Shown piece by piece: positions 17,675 through 26,454 of a stretch of 64,000 bases of DNA. The DNA lies in NCBI RefSeq assembly GCF_003208435.1, contig NZ_QKMF01000002.1, positions 310,001-374,000 on the forward strand, written 5' to 3'. This DNA is from Pelagimonas varians. Its GTDB lineage: Bacteria; Pseudomonadota; Alphaproteobacteria; Rhodobacterales; Rhodobacteraceae. How positions within the stretch are numbered: the first letter of the stretch is position 1; every line of letters begins with the position of its first letter. A model generated the notes under the pieces. It worked only from the letters and a program-made list of their open reading frames with translations. It made no database searches and was not told where the DNA came from. The position numbers were made by a program, and so were the translations under genes.

Positions 17675-19042
17675 TTATTCGGCAGGAGTGCCAACGGCAC
17701 CGGCTTCGATGATTTCCTTGCGTGGTTTCATCACCGCGTAGATGAAGAGAACCGCGCCCAGAACAACTGCGATGCCCGATCCGAAGCGCATCACATAGAA
17801 GATCCAAAGCTGTTCCTGGACATCCATGAAGGCTTCGCCGTTCACACGCTGTAGGTGCGTTTGAACAGTTCCGGCAAAGGTCAGGGTGAAGGTCATGAAG
17901 GTCATGCCGCCAGCCATCAGCCAGAAAGAAACCATGTTCAGCACTTGGTTGAATGGATCACGTCCGCGCAAAATCGGCATTGCGTAGGAGATGATCGCCA
18001 GGTTCAGCGCGACATAGGCTCCAAAGAACGCAAGGTGACCGTGGGCTGCCGTGATCTGCGTGCCGTGTGTGTAAAAGTTCACTCCGTGCAGCGTATGCAA
18101 GAAGCCCCAGACCCCGGCACCAAAGAACGCCAGTGTTGCACATCCAAGTGACCAAAGCAGCGCTGCCTTGTTCGGATGGTCGCGGCGGCCTTTCCAGACC
18201 ATGACAAAGGCGAAGGCCATCATGCCAAAGAAGGGTACGATTTCGAGCGAACTGAAGATCGAACCGATCCACTGCCAATACCCGGGGGTGCCGATCCAGA
18301 AGTAGTGGTGACCGGTGCCAAGGATACCTGAGAACAGGGCTAAAGCTGCGATAACGTAAAGCCACTTTTCAACAACTTCACGGTCCACACCGGTCAGTTT
18401 CAACATCAAGAACGCAAGGATGGACGCCATCACAAGTTCCCAAGTGCCTTCGACCCACAGGTGTACAACATACCACCAGTACATTTTATCCAGTGCGAGG
18501 TTGTCAGGGTTGTAGAAGCTGAAGAGGAACAGCAAGGCAATGCCCCACAGGCCCAATAGCAAGATGTTGGTGATCGCGGTTTTCTTACCTTTCAACACCG
18601 TCATCGAGATGTTGTAGAGGAAGATCAGCGCAGCCACGACGATACCGGCTTTGACCCACTTTGGCTGTTCAAGGAATTCGCGGCCCTCTTTGCCCAGCAA
18701 AAAGTTGCCTTCGAAGAGGTTGAACAGATAGGTCACAACCACGCCGGCGGTTCCCAAAACGAGGATCGCGAGCTGGAGGTATGCCAGCTTTTCGGAGTGG
18801 ATTTCCTGTTCGGATTCTTCTGGCACAAGGAAGTAAGCAGCACCAAAGAAACCGGTCAGCAGCCACACGACAAGCGAGTTGGTGTGCAACATGCGGCCAA
18901 TGTTGAATGGGATCAATTCAGACAGGAAGTTCCCGTCTACATAGATCCAGCCCAGCACCAGACCCATCGTTACCTGAACGGCGAACAACGCCATGGCAAC
19001 GACGAAATAGGCAAAGGCAATTCGTTGAGTTTTGTATTTCAT
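17675..19042 (-). CDS. norB: Nitric oxide reductase large subunit NorB
   Basis: 455-residue heme-copper oxidase-fold membrane protein with about twelve helices. The heme and metal histidines are visible: MLHTNSLVVWLLTGFFGAAYFLVP, WWYVVHLWVEGTWELVMASI (H and E of the FeB site), GTGHHYFWIGTPGYWQWIGS, and THGTQITAAHGHLAFFGAYVALN. With NorC it reduces 2 NO to N2O at the cytoplasmic membrane, taking electrons from periplasmic cytochromes. It has no quinol-oxidising N-terminal extension, so this is the cNor type. It lies 12 bases after norC. Confidence 0.97.
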   Translation of the reverse strand: MKYKTQRIAFAYFVVAMALFAVQVTMGLVLGWIYVDGNFLSELIPFNIGRMLHTNSLVVWLLTGFFGAAYFLVPEESEQEIHSEKLAYLQLAILVLGTAGVVVTYLFNLFEGNFLLGKEGREFLEQPKWVKAGIVVAALIFLYNISMTVLKGKKTAITNILLLGLWGIALLFLFSFYNPDNLALDKMYWWYVVHLWVEGTWELVMASILAFLMLKLTGVDREVVEKWLYVIAALALFSGILGTGHHYFWIGTPGYWQWIGSIFSSLEIVPFFGMMAFAFVMVWKGRRDHPNKAALLWSLGCATLAFFGAGVWGFLHTLHGVNFYTHGTQITAAHGHLAFFGAYVALNLAIISYAMPILRGRDPFNQVLNMVSFWLMAGGMTFMTFTLTFAGTVQTHLQRVNGEAFMDVQEQLWIFYVMRFGSGIAVVLGAVLFIYAVMKPRKEIIEAGAVGTPAE

Positions 19043-19054
19043 GTCCCTGTCTCC

Positions 19055-19504
19055 TTACCCGGCTTCGTTCGGCGGCCAGTCTTGGGCGTCGATTGTCTGG
19101 GACCACAGCAAGAAATCCGCGAGACCGCGGTATTCTTCTTCGGTTAGGTCAAAGCTGGGCATTTGACGGCGACCTTCGATGCCCGTGGGCATGGCCTCCA
19201 TCCAGTTGCGTAGTGTTTCATAGCCTTCTTCGGCATCCTCCACGCCCCAACGATCCATCACGTTAACCAATTCCGGTGCGAAATAAGCTCCTTCACCCAA
19301 AAGCGTGTGACAGTTGATGCAGGCGTGTTTTTCCCAAACATGCTTGCCCAGCCTTACGCTGTCGGTCAGCGTCGCTTCATTGGTGGAGGTGGTGACGATA
19401 TATCGATGAGAGTGGGCCGAAAGGGCCAGGAATATGAGAATAAAGAACAGTGACCCACCGTAGAAGATATTGCGGGCCATGCTCTTGGTCATGACTTCGC
19501 GCAT
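19055..19504 (-). CDS. norC: Nitric oxide reductase cytochrome c subunit NorC
   Basis: 149 residues with an N-terminal anchor (about 13-30) and one heme c site CINCH (62-66) followed by TLLGEGAYFAPELVNVMDRWG, the NorC signature. The axial methionine is probably the one in RRQMPSFDLTEEE. It delivers electrons to NorB from the periplasm. Start ATG 19504 has AAGGA nine bases upstream; an in-frame start at 19582 would add 26 hydrophilic residues and is less likely. First gene of norCBQDEF-nnrU, with a Dnr-like box about 117 bases upstream. Confidence 0.95.
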   Translation of the reverse strand: MREVMTKSMARNIFYGGSLFFILIFLALSAHSHRYIVTTSTNEATLTDSVRLGKHVWEKHACINCHTLLGEGAYFAPELVNVMDRWGVEDAEEGYETLRNWMEAMPTGIEGRRQMPSFDLTEEEYRGLADFLLWSQTIDAQDWPPNEAG

Positions 19505-19620
19505 CGCGCTTATCCTTCCCTTGAGTTTTCTGGTCTTTGCACCATCGACGGGAGGGGCGAGTCGTTCCTTAACAATAGTCAATCGGATTGATCGGATTTG
19601 CAGTTAATCGGGATTTGCCC

Positions 19621-19634
19621 TTGAAAAACATCAA
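19621..19634 (-). promoter_or_regulatory. Dnr/Fnr-type box upstream of norC
   Basis: Minus strand TTGATGTTTTTCAA, i.e. TTGAT-N4-TTCAA, one mismatch from the FNR/Dnr consensus TTGAT-N4-ATCAA. It lies about 117 bases before the norC start, a distance that leaves room for a promoter with the box near -41. Confidence 0.65.
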
Positions 19635-19697
19635 ATTCACCATGTGGCGTGCGAAAAGGCGGATCCCGGACCCGCCCTTCGTCGATTTTTTCCCGAT

Positions 19698-20909
19698 TTA
19701 GCTTGGCGCTGCGGGCGGCGGTGCAACTGGCGTTTTTCGGACACGTTCACCCCAAAAAACGGGCCACAGTGCTATGGTGAACAACCCAAATGCCAGTACC
19801 CAAAGTGCGCCCGACGCCAAAACGCCAACTGCATATATCTGCGGAACCAGTGTGGCGACCAGTCGGATCAAAGCCGCCAATGGCACCATGGTATAGGCAA
19901 TCACGAGCAGTCTCGGGGCGATCAACGCCCGGCCCGAGTGACCCAAAGCCGCCCGCGACATCACAGCCAAAGTCATGCCGCCAACGCCGCCAATTCCCAA
20001 GACATGCAAAGCGGCAACATCGGAAAAGACGTCGAAGCCTGCAAGGCCAAGCAAGATGAACCCGACAGCATTGACCGCATAGGACAAGTGCAAGACCCAC
20101 AAGATTGGCTGGTTCAGCGTCCAGCCGCCGCGCCACTGTGCGACACGGGCTAAACCTGCGATCCCGGCAACTAGGCCAGCGATCCCGACCATCCATGTCG
20201 GGGCACCTGCCAGCAATCCGACAGGTACTGCCAGCGCCGGAGCAATAGAGAGAGCAGCGAGTAGGGGCGGGTTAAGGGGTAGGTCAGTATCGCGGCCCGT
20301 TCGCCGCATGGCATTGGTGGTGAACGCCGGTGTGACGCGGCCACCCAGAATCATAATCAAACCGCAAAGGGCAAGCAATCCACCGCGAAGACCTTGGCTG
20401 GCCGTGTCTTGGGTGACACCGGTCCATTCCAGATGCACCAACAGATTGCCGGACCAAAAGATCATGATCGCGACCAATAAGATCAATTGCTGGGGTTTCG
20501 GGCGCTTGAGCAACGTTTGCAAGATGCGTCCGGCCAAAATGGGCAAGAACAGCAGGTCAATCAGCGCGACCAATCCCACGGGCAAGGCCCCTGACCAGAA
20601 CATCACCAGACGTCCAGCAAGCCAAAGACCGGAGCTCGCGGCAAAAAAGGTCCAAGGTTCAGGGCCGGATTTGGACCAGCTGGGGGCCGCAGTCAGCAAA
20701 AATCCAGCAACGGCTGCGGACCCATAGCCAAATATCATCTCATGTGCATGCCAAAGATGCGGGGCTTGGGCGACTGGCAAATCAAAGCCGCCGTTGCTGG
20801 CTTGCCAGATGTCCCAGACCAAAATTGCCAGCATTGCAAAGACACCCGCCAGCAAAAAGAAGACTCGGTAACCGGCGGACAGCAGCCGTTTCAAACCGCT
20901 TATTTCCAT
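19698..20909 (-). CDS. nnrS: NnrS family heme-copper membrane protein
   Basis: 403 residues, about twelve hydrophobic helices. Characteristic NnrS features: GYRVFFLLAGVFAMLAILVWDIW near the start, then PHLWHAHEMIFGYGSAAVAGFLLTAAPSW, LGGRVTPAFTTNAMRR, and LHVLGIGGVGGMTLAVMSRAALGHSGR. NnrS protects against NO-derived stress and is needed for normal nitrite reductase expression in some Rhodobacter. Start ATG 20909 (MEISGLKRLL) has GAGAAG upstream; longer in-frame versions add a cysteine-rich tail of no family likeness. It lies upstream of norC on the same strand, 193 bases away. Confidence 0.9.
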   Translation of the reverse strand: MEISGLKRLLSAGYRVFFLLAGVFAMLAILVWDIWQASNGGFDLPVAQAPHLWHAHEMIFGYGSAAVAGFLLTAAPSWSKSGPEPWTFFAASSGLWLAGRLVMFWSGALPVGLVALIDLLFLPILAGRILQTLLKRPKPQQLILLVAIMIFWSGNLLVHLEWTGVTQDTASQGLRGGLLALCGLIMILGGRVTPAFTTNAMRRTGRDTDLPLNPPLLAALSIAPALAVPVGLLAGAPTWMVGIAGLVAGIAGLARVAQWRGGWTLNQPILWVLHLSYAVNAVGFILLGLAGFDVFSDVAALHVLGIGGVGGMTLAVMSRAALGHSGRALIAPRLLVIAYTMVPLAALIRLVATLVPQIYAVGVLASGALWVLAFGLFTIALWPVFWGERVRKTPVAPPPAAPS

Positions 20910-21360
20910 GTTTTCGATCTTCTCACAGGGCATAGAGAACGGTTTGAATGTGGCCTTGGTGCCCGCGCTGGAACCAGCTGTCTTTGCTGGACTGGCTGGG
21001 CAGTCGTGGCATCCACAAAAACGCGCCACGTTGCCCGCGTTTTCGAAAGGAAGGAGTTTAATTTATTGGAATTGTGAGGTTTTTGCATAAGATCTCTGCC
21101 GGTTGGCACCATCTGGTGTTCGCAATTTGGTGCGTGTCCTCACCTTCGATTGTTGGACGGAATTTTTCTTTGACCAAAGTCAAGGAGCCGCGATCACGAT
21201 GTCGGCAAAGTTGAATCACTTGGAGGATGCGCAAGATTCATGATCACGGTGCCGGATTTGCCTTTGCGCAACCGGCCCTTTGATCTGGCAGCGTAGCACC
21301 TTTGATCCAACCGGGCATTTGCAGCCCTTTAGCCACGCTATGTTTGTGAAAGATCCAGCT
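20910..21360. other. Divergent region between nnrS and nirE
   Basis: 450 bases without a convincing gene. It contains a perfect Dnr-type palindrome at 21170-21183, which is the only clear regulatory site. Two very short overlapping frames (21199-21243 and 21240-21296) exist, but the first would lie largely upstream of a start site set by the box. In Paracoccus-type clusters nirS/nirI or nirC would be expected next to nirE; none is recognisable here. Confidence 0.55.
21170..21183 (+). promoter_or_regulatory. Perfect Dnr/NnrR box upstream of nirE
   Basis: TTGACCAAAGTCAA is a perfect inverted repeat, TTGAC-N4-GTCAA, the form used by Dnr and NnrR regulators. It is 178 bases before the nirE start and 261 before nnrS. 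A class II promoter would start near 21218 in the nirE direction. Confidence 0.8.
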
Positions 21361-22167
21361 ATGACAGATGACATCCAGCTGACGAAGGCAACGGCGAACA
21401 AGGGCAAAGTCCTGCTGGTCGGGGCCGGTCCGGGGGATCCTGAATTTCTGACGCGAAAAGCTATGCGGGTCATCCAAACTGCGGATGTTGTCGTTTTTGA
21501 TCGGTTGGTATCGCCGGAAATTATCGAATTGGTACCACAGGCGACGCGCTGCATTGATGTCGGTAAAGCACCGGGCAACCACAAGTTGCCACAAGAAGAC
21601 ATCAATACGTTGCTGGTCGAGCTTGCCGGGTTTGGGTTGACGGTCGCCCGCCTGAAAGGCGGAGAGCCGATGATCTTTGGCCGCGGCAGTGAAGAGGCCA
21701 GCGCGCTCCACAAGGCTGGCGTTTCGTTTGAATATATCCCCGGCATTACGTCTGCGCAGGGGGCGGCAGCGGCGACCGGTGTGCCGCTAACCCATCGCGG
21801 ATGCGCCTTTGGTGTGCGCTATGTCACCGGACATCGCGCTGGAAACGCTGCGTTGGACTTGGATTGGGCGAGCCTTGCCAATGAAGACACAACCTTGGTT
21901 ATTTACATGGGCGCGATGAATATCGCTAAAATCGCGTCACAGCTGATCCGTCATGGCATGGCATCGTCCCTGCCGGTCATGGCGGTTTCAGCGGCAACAA
22001 CCCCCAGACAACGGCATGTGTTTTCCGACCTGAGCCGGATTTCGACATCAGCGCAGGGTTTTGAGGCCGACGCGCCGGTGCTGTTTGTTATCGGCCATGT
22101 CGTGTCTTTGGGCGCCGAAGCGGCCTTGGGGGCCGCAGCCACCGAAAAGGTGATGGCCTATGCCTGA
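21361..22167 (+). CDS. nirE: NirE, uroporphyrinogen-III C-methyltransferase for heme d1
   Basis: 268 residues of the SUMT family: KVLLVGAGPGDPEFLTRKAMRVIQTADVVVFDRLV, the P-loop-like GNHKLPQEDINTLLVELA, RLKGGEPMIFGRGSEEA, and YIPGITSAQGAAAATGVPLTHR. It methylates uroporphyrinogen III to precorrin-2. Position at the head of nirDL-G-H-J marks it as the dedicated NirE. The start is 21361 or an in-frame ATG 21 bases upstream; ribosome sites are weak for both. It is preceded by a Dnr box. Confidence 0.9.
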   Translation: MTDDIQLTKATANKGKVLLVGAGPGDPEFLTRKAMRVIQTADVVVFDRLVSPEIIELVPQATRCIDVGKAPGNHKLPQEDINTLLVELAGFGLTVARLKGGEPMIFGRGSEEASALHKAGVSFEYIPGITSAQGAAAATGVPLTHRGCAFGVRYVTGHRAGNAALDLDWASLANEDTTLVIYMGAMNIAKIASQLIRHGMASSLPVMAVSAATTPRQRHVFSDLSRISTSAQGFEADAPVLFVIGHVVSLGAEAALGAAATEKVMAYA

Positions 22168-22194
22168 CACTTTTTCCTGTTCTCCACTTTCAGC

Positions 22195-23202
22195 ATGGCG
22201 GGTTTCGACATGATCACGCACTTGGATCCGATCGACCAGCGGTTGCTGGATGAATTTCAACGCGATTTCCCATTGGTATCCCGACCGTTTTGCGTTTTGG
22301 CTGACGCGCTGCGTCTGACCGAAGCAGACGTGATTTCGCGCTTGGAAACCTTACAAGCCGAAGGCCGCATTTCGCGGGTCGGGGCCACGGTGCGCCCAAA
22401 TACAGCGGGTGCATCAACTTTGGCGGCGATGGCGATCCCCGAGGACCGCATTGCCGAAGTTGCTGCCCGTGTCGGGCATGAGGGCGGGGTCAACCATTCC
22501 TATTTGCGAGAACACGATTGGAACCTTTGGTTTGTAGCCACGGCTCCGAACACGGAGGCGCTTGAGACCAGTTTGGATGATATTCGGCGCGACACCGGAT
22601 TGGATGTGCTGGACCTACGATTGCGCAGACCCTTTAACATCGACCTTGGATTTCGCCTGTCCGGTGCCCGCAAACGGACGCCGCGGCGCGGAGAGCCTGA
22701 TCTGTCGGCACTAGGCGAAGCTGATCGCCCCCTGCTGCACGCGATGTCACAAGGTATGCCCTTGGTGGCCCGCCCTTACGCGGCACTGGGCACAAGACTG
22801 GGTTTGGATGAGGCCACAGTTATTGACCGTATTCAGACCCTGTTTACCGCCGGTATCTTGACCCGTGTCGGGGTGATTGTCCGGCACCGCTCAGTAGGGT
22901 GGTCATCCAACGCAATGGTGGTTTGGAAGGTTCCTCAGGACCAAATCCTTGCCGCTGGAGAGGCCTTGGCGCAGCATCCGGGGGTGACGCTTTGCTATGA
23001 GCGGATCACCGTGGACGGCGTCTGGGACTACAACCTGTATTCAATGATCCATGCACGGTCGCGGTGCGAAGCCGCAGAGATTTTGCACGCTGCATCCGCG
23101 CTGCCCGAGATGGCAGGCATCGAGCACGAACCGCTCTTTTCGGTGCGGTGTTTCAAACAAACCGGTGCCGTGCTTGAAAACAACCGTGAAAGGGCTGCTT
23201 GA
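22195..23202 (+). CDS. nirDL: NirD-NirL fusion, siroheme decarboxylase
   Basis: 335 residues made of two homologous AsnC/Lrp-like halves: LDPIDQRLLDEFQRDFPLVSRPFCVLADAL with EGGVNHSYLREHDWNLWFVATAP (NirD half), and LGEADRPLLHAMSQGMPLVARPYAALG with HPGVTLCYERITVDGVWDYNLYSMIHARSR (NirL half). NirD/L/G/H together remove two acetate carboxylates from siroheme to make 12,18-didecarboxysiroheme. The fusion is as in Paracoccus. ATG 22195 or 22210 could start it; neither has a clear ribosome site. The 27-base gap after nirE is where nirC/nirF sit in other clusters. Confidence 0.88.
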   Translation: MAGFDMITHLDPIDQRLLDEFQRDFPLVSRPFCVLADALRLTEADVISRLETLQAEGRISRVGATVRPNTAGASTLAAMAIPEDRIAEVAARVGHEGGVNHSYLREHDWNLWFVATAPNTEALETSLDDIRRDTGLDVLDLRLRRPFNIDLGFRLSGARKRTPRRGEPDLSALGEADRPLLHAMSQGMPLVARPYAALGTRLGLDEATVIDRIQTLFTAGILTRVGVIVRHRSVGWSSNAMVVWKVPQDQILAAGEALAQHPGVTLCYERITVDGVWDYNLYSMIHARSRCEAAEILHAASALPEMAGIEHEPLFSVRCFKQTGAVLENNRERAA

Positions 23203-23675
23203 TGCGCCGTAAACCACTTGCCGATGATGCGCTTGACGCCATTGACCGCCAGTTGATCAACCTGCTGCAAGACGGGTTTCCGCTGTCCAACCGGCCCTTT
23301 GCAGAAGTCGGTGAAGCATTGGGAACCGATGAGGCAGATGTTTTAAAGCGTCTGGCGTCTTTGCGGGAAATCGGTGCGATCACCCGTTTTGGACCGTTCA
23401 TTGATGCTGCCGCCATGGGCGGGGCCTTTAGCCTGTGTGCGATGGCGGTTCCGGCCGAAAGATTCGAAGAAGTCATGACTTTGGTCAATGCCCACAAAGA
23501 AGTGGCGCACAATTATGAACGTGTTCACCACCTCAATATGTGGTTCGTGCTGGCCTGTGACCAGCCGAGCGGCATAAACGAAGTGGCGGACCGGATTGAG
23601 GCCGAAACCGGCATACAGGTTAAGCGCTTTCCGAAGCTCAAAGAATTCTTCATCGGCTTTAAGGTCTCGGCATGA
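23202..23675 (+). CDS. nirG: NirG, siroheme decarboxylase subunit
   Basis: 157 residues, single AsnC/Lrp-like unit: LDAIDRQLINLLQDGFPLSNRPFAEVGEALGTDEADVLKRL, then KEVAHNYERVHHLNMWFVLAC, the heme-interaction His motif of the family. Start TGATG overlaps the nirDL stop. It resembles both halves of NirDL and NirH. The G versus H label follows gene order. Confidence 0.85.
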   Translation: MRRKPLADDALDAIDRQLINLLQDGFPLSNRPFAEVGEALGTDEADVLKRLASLREIGAITRFGPFIDAAAMGGAFSLCAMAVPAERFEEVMTLVNAHKEVAHNYERVHHLNMWFVLACDQPSGINEVADRIEAETGIQVKRFPKLKEFFIGFKVSA

Positions 23676-24157
23676 CGATTGACAGCATCGACCGCAAAAT
23701 CCTAACCGCCACGCAAGGCGGGCTGCCGCTGACCGCGCAGCCCTATGCCGAGGTCGCCGTTTGGCTAGGCTTGGACGAGGCCGAAGTTGTCGGCCGTATC
23801 AAGGCGATGATGGACCGTGGGGTGATCCGCCGGATCGCCGTCGCCCCCAACCACTATGCGCTGGGCATGGTGGCCAATGGCATGTCGGTCTGGGACGTCG
23901 AAGATGGTGTTTCCGAAGAACTGGGCGCGCTGGTTGGTGCGCTTGAGTTCGTCAGCCATTGCTATTTACGGCCGCGGGCGCTGCCTGAATGGCCCTATAA
24001 CCTGTTTGCAATGCTGCATGGATCGACCCGCGATGAGGTCGAAGATCACCGCGCTGAGGTTGTTGCCATTTTGGGCGATGCTTGCCGGTCCAATGATATT
24101 CTATATTCCACACGCATCTTGAAGAAGACCGGGATGCGCCTGACCAAAGGACGCTGA
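23672..24157 (+). CDS. nirH: NirH, siroheme decarboxylase subunit
   Basis: 161 residues, the fourth AsnC/Lrp-like unit in a row: IDSIDRKILTATQGGLPLTAQPYAEVAVWLGLDEAEV, then EFVSHCYLRPRALPEWPYNLFAMLHGSTRDE. ATGA overlap with nirG and a 3-base gap to nirJ. The WPYNLFAMLHG segment matches the NirL/NirH type rather than NirD/NirG. Confidence 0.85.
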   Translation: MTIDSIDRKILTATQGGLPLTAQPYAEVAVWLGLDEAEVVGRIKAMMDRGVIRRIAVAPNHYALGMVANGMSVWDVEDGVSEELGALVGALEFVSHCYLRPRALPEWPYNLFAMLHGSTRDEVEDHRAEVVAILGDACRSNDILYSTRILKKTGMRLTKGR

Positions 24158-24160
24158 CCA

Positions 24161-25384
24161 ATGTTCCGCCTTTCTCAATATATGCATCAGCTGAAATCCC
24201 CGACGCCGGTGCGTGTGCGCCGTGGTGCTGGCGGGGTCAAACCGGTGGTGATCTGGAATATGACCCGCCGCTGTAATCTGAAGTGCCGCCATTGCTATAC
24301 AACATCCGCTGATGTCGCCTTTCCCGGTGAGTTGAGCCATGAGCAGGCGATGGGTGTGCTGGATGATCTGAATGACTTTAAAATTCCAGCCCTGATTATG
24401 TCTGGCGGAGAGCCTCTGTCGCGCTTTGATTTCTTTGATCTGGCCAAACGCGCCCGCGAGCTGGATTTCCGCTATCTGGCCTTGTCGACGAACGGCACCA
24501 AACTGTCAGGGGATGCTGTGGCGCAGGTCGCTGACCTCAACTTTGACTACGTCGGGATTTCCATCGACGGTGTTCAGGATTTCAACGATTGGTTTCGCGG
24601 CCAAGAGGGCGCATATGCCGAAGCGTTGAACGGCATTCGCGAATGCAAAAAACGCGGCATCAAGGTGGGCTTGCGCTTCACGATCACCGAAGACAGCGCA
24701 CATATGCTCGACGATATGCTGGATCTGTGTGACGCTGAAGGGGTGGATAAATTCTATCTGTCGCATCTTGTCTATGCTGGCCGTGGCGACAAGCATCGCG
24801 GCGACGACACCGAACATCTGCGCACCCGCAAGGCGATGGACACCCTGATCCAGCGTGGATGGGACGCGATTCAAAGCGGCAAGCCGCTTGAGTTGGTCAC
24901 CGGCAACAATGACGCCGATGCGGTGTATTTCCTAAAATGGGTGCAAGAGAATTTCAGCGAAGCAGAGGCGGCGCATGTTCAAAGCCACCTTGAGGCATGG
25001 GGCGGCAATTCCTCGGGTCTTGGCGTCGCCAATATTGATCCTCTGGGCCGTGTACACCCTGATACTTATTGGTCGGATTATACCATCGGCAATGTCAAAT
25101 CGACACCGTTTACCCAGCTGTGGACCGGTGACGATCCGATGCTGGCAACGCTGCGCCAACGTCCACGCCCGCTTAAAGGCCGCTGCGGAGAATGCGCCTT
25201 TAAACAGGTGTGCGGGGGCAATACCCGAATTCGCGCACTGCAAGTGACCGGCGATCCTTGGGCCGAAGATCCCGCATGCTATATGTCAAACCAAGAGGTC
25301 GGGATTGCAGAAGGTTTTGGCGACGGGGTGGTTGTGACGCCGTTTCGCGGAAAGCGCCACGATCCCAAACATCAGTTTCTATGA
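24161..25384 (+). CDS. nirJ: NirJ, radical SAM heme d1 biosynthesis protein
   Basis: 407 residues. Radical SAM cluster motif CNLKCRHC (38-45, C-x3-C-x2-C) after WNMTRR, SAM-binding [17 protein letters not shown], and a C-terminal SPASM-like set [24 protein letters not shown] followed by DPACY. NirJ replaces propionate groups of didecarboxysiroheme with oxo groups. Cytoplasmic, oxygen-sensitive enzyme. It follows nirH by 3 bases and completes the local d1 genes; the final dehydrogenase NirF is not in the window. Confidence 0.93.
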   Translation: MFRLSQYMHQLKSPTPVRVRRGAGGVKPVVIWNMTRRCNLKCRHCYTTSADVAFPGELSHEQAMGVLDDLNDFKIPALIMSGGEPLSRFDFFDLAKRARELDFRYLALSTNGTKLSGDAVAQVADLNFDYVGISIDGVQDFNDWFRGQEGAYAEALNGIRECKKRGIKVGLRFTITEDSAHMLDDMLDLCDAEGVDKFYLSHLVYAGRGDKHRGDDTEHLRTRKAMDTLIQRGWDAIQSGKPLELVTGNNDADAVYFLKWVQENFSEAEAAHVQSHLEAWGGNSSGLGVANIDPLGRVHPDTYWSDYTIGNVKSTPFTQLWTGDDPMLATLRQRPRPLKGRCGECAFKQVCGGNTRIRALQVTGDPWAEDPACYMSNQEVGIAEGFGDGVVVTPFRGKRHDPKHQFL

Positions 25385-25412
25385 CCGGTGCAGTATCAAA
25401 AAAACAAAAAAT

Positions 25413-25439
25413 GCCGCCCTCAAGGAACCTTGGGGCGGC
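25413..25439 (-). terminator. Strong hairpin between nirJ and cbiX, U-tract only on the minus strand
   Basis: GCCGCCC and GGGCGGC arms with a continued CAAGG/CCTTG inner stem. On the plus strand it is followed by AAATTGCG (no U run). On the minus strand it is followed by UUUUUUGUUUUUUU, the form of an intrinsic terminator. No minus-strand gene ends here. Confidence 0.45.
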
Positions 25440-25506
25440 AAATTGCGTTGATGCGCCGGACCGAGGGCCTATATCGTCACAAGACCCCTTACTGACGAGA
25501 ACCGCA

Positions 25507-26217
25507 ATGACCCAATCAGCCCTGATCGTGACCCATGGCAGCCCGTCTGATGCTGAAACGCAGGAAGCCGCGCTGGCGGAGCTGGCAGTGCAGGTTGGTA
25601 CTTTGTTGCCGGGCTGGGACGTACGCAGCGCAACCTTGGCAGCCCCCGAAAAGCTGGAGCAGGTGTTGGACGCAATGGATGGCCCATTGGTTTATCCCTA
25701 TTTTATGGCGCAAGGGTATTTCACGGGTCGGATTTTACCAAAAAGGCTAGAACCTTATGGCTTGACTCCGATGCGGCCCTTTGGGGTTGATCCAGCCTTG
25801 CTGGATTTGGTTGAAACGCAGCTACGCATCTGTTTGCAAGGCCAATCCTGGCAGCCAGAAGACACGTCGTTATTGGTTGCCGCCCATGGGTCTGCTGTGT
25901 CGAAACGCAGCGCGGATGCGGCAAGTGATTTTGCCAAAACTTTGCAAAACCGGTTTGGTTTCAAAGAGATTAGAACAGGGTTCGTCGAGCAAGAACCCTG
26001 GCTGAAACCGGCGGCAAAAGGTTTGGGACAGGCGATTTGCCTGCCGTTTTTTGCCTTGGTGGCCGGACATATGTTGGATGATGTTCCCGAGGCGCTGGAG
26101 GAGGCAGATTTCGCTGGCCCCGTGCTGGCGTCCTTTATCGATTGGCCGGGAACCGCACAGATTATCGCTGCGGCCCTCAAGGCCACGCAAGCCAGCCAAA
26201 AAGAGGCCGTGTCATGA
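25507..26217 (+). CDS. cbiX: CbiX/SirB-type sirohydrochlorin chelatase-like protein
   Basis: 236 residues with two chelatase-like halves, each opening with a conserved His motif: SALIVTHGSPSDAETQEAAL (residue 4 on) and SLLVAAHGSAVSKRSADAASDF (about residue 121). VYPYFMAQGYFTGRILPKRL and CLPFFALVAGHMLDDVPEAL are the matching strands with Gly-His. CbiX enzymes insert cobalt or iron into sirohydrochlorin. Its place directly after nirJ suggests iron insertion to make siroheme for heme d1; that is inference. Start ATG 25507 is chosen at the motif; an in-frame frame extends upstream through nirJ. Confidence 0.78.
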   Translation: MTQSALIVTHGSPSDAETQEAALAELAVQVGTLLPGWDVRSATLAAPEKLEQVLDAMDGPLVYPYFMAQGYFTGRILPKRLEPYGLTPMRPFGVDPALLDLVETQLRICLQGQSWQPEDTSLLVAAHGSAVSKRSADAASDFAKTLQNRFGFKEIRTGFVEQEPWLKPAAKGLGQAICLPFFALVAGHMLDDVPEALEEADFAGPVLASFIDWPGTAQIIAAALKATQASQKEAVS

Positions 26218-26447
26218 TGCGCATTCGCAAAACAAGCTTGAAGCTCAAGCTCATCTTGTATCCCTTTGTTGCCGGGGCCGTTGCGATTAACCTGTTTATG
26301 CTGTTCTTGTTGTTCCAAGCGATTGGAGTAACTGCGATGTCGCCCATGACTGCGTTATTTCTTGCGATCCCTCTTGGAATTCCGGCAAACTACCTAACCG
26401 CGCATTGGGTGCAGGGGTTGATCGACCAGGGCGAAGGTCGGGCCTAA
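26214..26447 (+). CDS. Small two-helix membrane protein (DUF2798-like)
   Basis: 77 residues with two predicted helices (LILYPFVAGAVAINLFMLFLLFQAIG and SPMTALFLAIPLGIPANYLTAHWVQGLI). The helix 2 pattern LAIPLGIPANYLTAHWV resembles DUF2798 proteins. Coupled to cbiX by ATGA overlap, so it belongs to the nir operon. No function is known to me. Confidence 0.6.
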   Translation: MMRIRKTSLKLKLILYPFVAGAVAINLFMLFLLFQAIGVTAMSPMTALFLAIPLGIPANYLTAHWVQGLIDQGEGRA

Positions 26448-26454
26448 GGTCGCT

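Noticed and set aside
21199-21296. Two short overlapping frames (14 and 18 codons) before nirE
   Set aside because: The predicted start site from the Dnr box lies inside the first; no known leader peptide.
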